NCBI GenBank assembly: GCA_030447385.1
Contig: JAUJOY010000003.1
Coordinates: 345,000-408,999, forward strand
DNA length: 64,000 nt
Source of the DNA: Mycobacteriales bacterium
GTDB taxonomy: Bacteria > Actinomycetota > Actinomycetes > Mycobacteriales > SCTD01
Direction of reading: 5' to 3'
The notes below the pieces were generated by a model, which did no database searches, was not told where the DNA came from, and worked only from the letters and a program-made list of their open reading frames with translations. Below, piece by piece: positions 63,566-64,000 of the stretch. A program made the translations under genes and the position numbers. Position 1 is the stretch's first letter. Every line of letters starts with the position of its first letter.

Positions 63566-64000
63566 ATGAGGCTCGTCTTCGCCGGCACGCCTGCAGCGGC
63601 GCTGCCCGCCCTGGAGGCCCTGCTCACGAGCCGGCACCAGGTGCTGGCGGTCCTGACCCGCCCCGACGCGCCGGCCGGGCGCGGGCGCACGCTGCGCCCG
63701 AGCCCGGTGCGCACGCGGGCCGAGGGCGCGGGGCTGGAGGTCCTGACCCCCCGCTCCCCCCGCGAGCAGGCCTTCGGGGACCGCCTGCGGGAGCTGGCCC
63801 CCGACTGCTGCCCGGTCGTCGCCTACGGCGCCCTGCTGCCCCCGGCGGTCCTCGCGATCCCAGCGCACGGCTGGGTCAACCTGCACTTCTCCCTGCTGCC
63901 GGCCTGGCGCGGTGCCGCCCCGGTGCAGCACGCGATCCTCGCCGGGGACGAGGTCACGGGGGCCAGCACGTTCCGGCTCGAGGAAGGTCTCGACACCGGC
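63566..64000 (+). CDS. fmt: Methionyl-tRNA formyltransferase (5' part)
   Basis: The gene runs off the right edge; 145 codons are present of the usual 310 or so. N-terminal [20 protein letters not shown], the hydrolase-fold [12 protein letters not shown], and the folate/catalytic motif [14 protein letters not shown] are visible, as is [18 protein letters not shown] at the end. ATG at 63566 fits the conserved N-terminus. Confidence 0.94.
   Translation, partial: MRLVFAGTPAAALPALEALLTSRHQVLAVLTRPDAPAGRGRTLRPSPVRTRAEGAGLEVLTPRSPREQAFGDRLRELAPDCCPVVAYGALLPPAVLAIPAHGWVNLHFSLLPAWRGAAPVQHAILAGDEVTGASTFRLEEGLDTG

Overview
The window is a very GC-rich, densely packed stretch of an actinobacterial chromosome. 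The evidence is the GC-ending codon bias, frequent GTG and TTG starts, four-base stop/start overlaps, TANNNT -10 boxes with leaderless genes, mIHF instead of IHF/HU, BldD, a helicase-dead PriA, and a gene order (pdxST-yebC-ruvCAB-yajC-apt-relA ... hisS-aspS-rarA-alaS-ruvX-mltG-aroE ... aroCKBQ-efp-nusB-bldD-pyr operon-mihF-gmk-rpoZ-coaBC-metK-priA-def-fmt) typical of that phylum. There are no tRNAs, rRNAs, CRISPR arrays, prophage or intact insertion sequences. The window cuts pdxS at the left edge and fmt at the right edge.

Layout. 1-7.7 kb: PLP synthase (pdxS, pdxT), yebC, a ruvCAB operon behind a LexA-type SOS box, yajC directly abutting apt (secD and secF are missing from their usual place), and a bifunctional rel. 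7.7-20.9 kb: a membrane-anchored cyclophilin (the first of only two confident reverse-strand genes, the other being bldD), a metallo-beta-lactamase-fold hydrolase, hisS, aspS, a long inverted repeat plus G-run tract, a secreted caspase-like protein with an EF-hand loop, rarA, two small membrane proteins, alaS, ruvX, mltG and aroE. 20.9-38.8 kb: a type IV pilus (T4P) island between aroE and aroC. 38.9-42.1 kb: aroC-aroK-aroB-aroQ. 42.1-44.8 kb: two secreted or membrane-anchored proteins, one with Asp-box (sialidase-type) repeats. 44.9-57 kb: efp, nusB, convergent bldD, then a pyrimidine operon pyrR-pyrB-pyrC-(PH-like membrane protein)-carA-carB-pyrK-pyrD-pyrF. 57-64 kb: mihF-gmk-rpoZ-coaBC, metK, priA, def, fmt.

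The most interesting part is the T4P island. It opens with a Roadblock/LC7 protein, a DUF4388 (PATAN) protein and a small MglA-like GTPase, a putative polarity/regulatory module, followed by pilB, a pilT with a long repetitive Pro/Ala N-terminus, and pilC. The pilC-pilA gap carries a strong hairpin and then a sequence that matches the cyclic-di-GMP-I (GEMM) riboswitch in conserved core, GNRA-capped P2, P3 and closing P1, followed by possible switching helices around the pilA ribosome-binding site. After pilA and a strong terminator come four pseudopilin-like genes, pilD, a decayed DUF559/AbiEi-like gene flanked by two related 57-nt repeats, then pilM, pilN, pilO and a Pro-rich PilP-like protein. 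No secretin is present, as expected for a monoderm.

The PilB N-terminus has two 24-residue MshEN-like c-di-GMP motifs with a 5-residue spacer, and BldD, encoded 17 kb away, carries the exact RxD-x8-RxxD c-di-GMP signature. The window therefore suggests a pilus wired to c-di-GMP at the level of pilin mRNA and possibly the extension motor, in an organism that also has the c-di-GMP-responsive developmental regulator.
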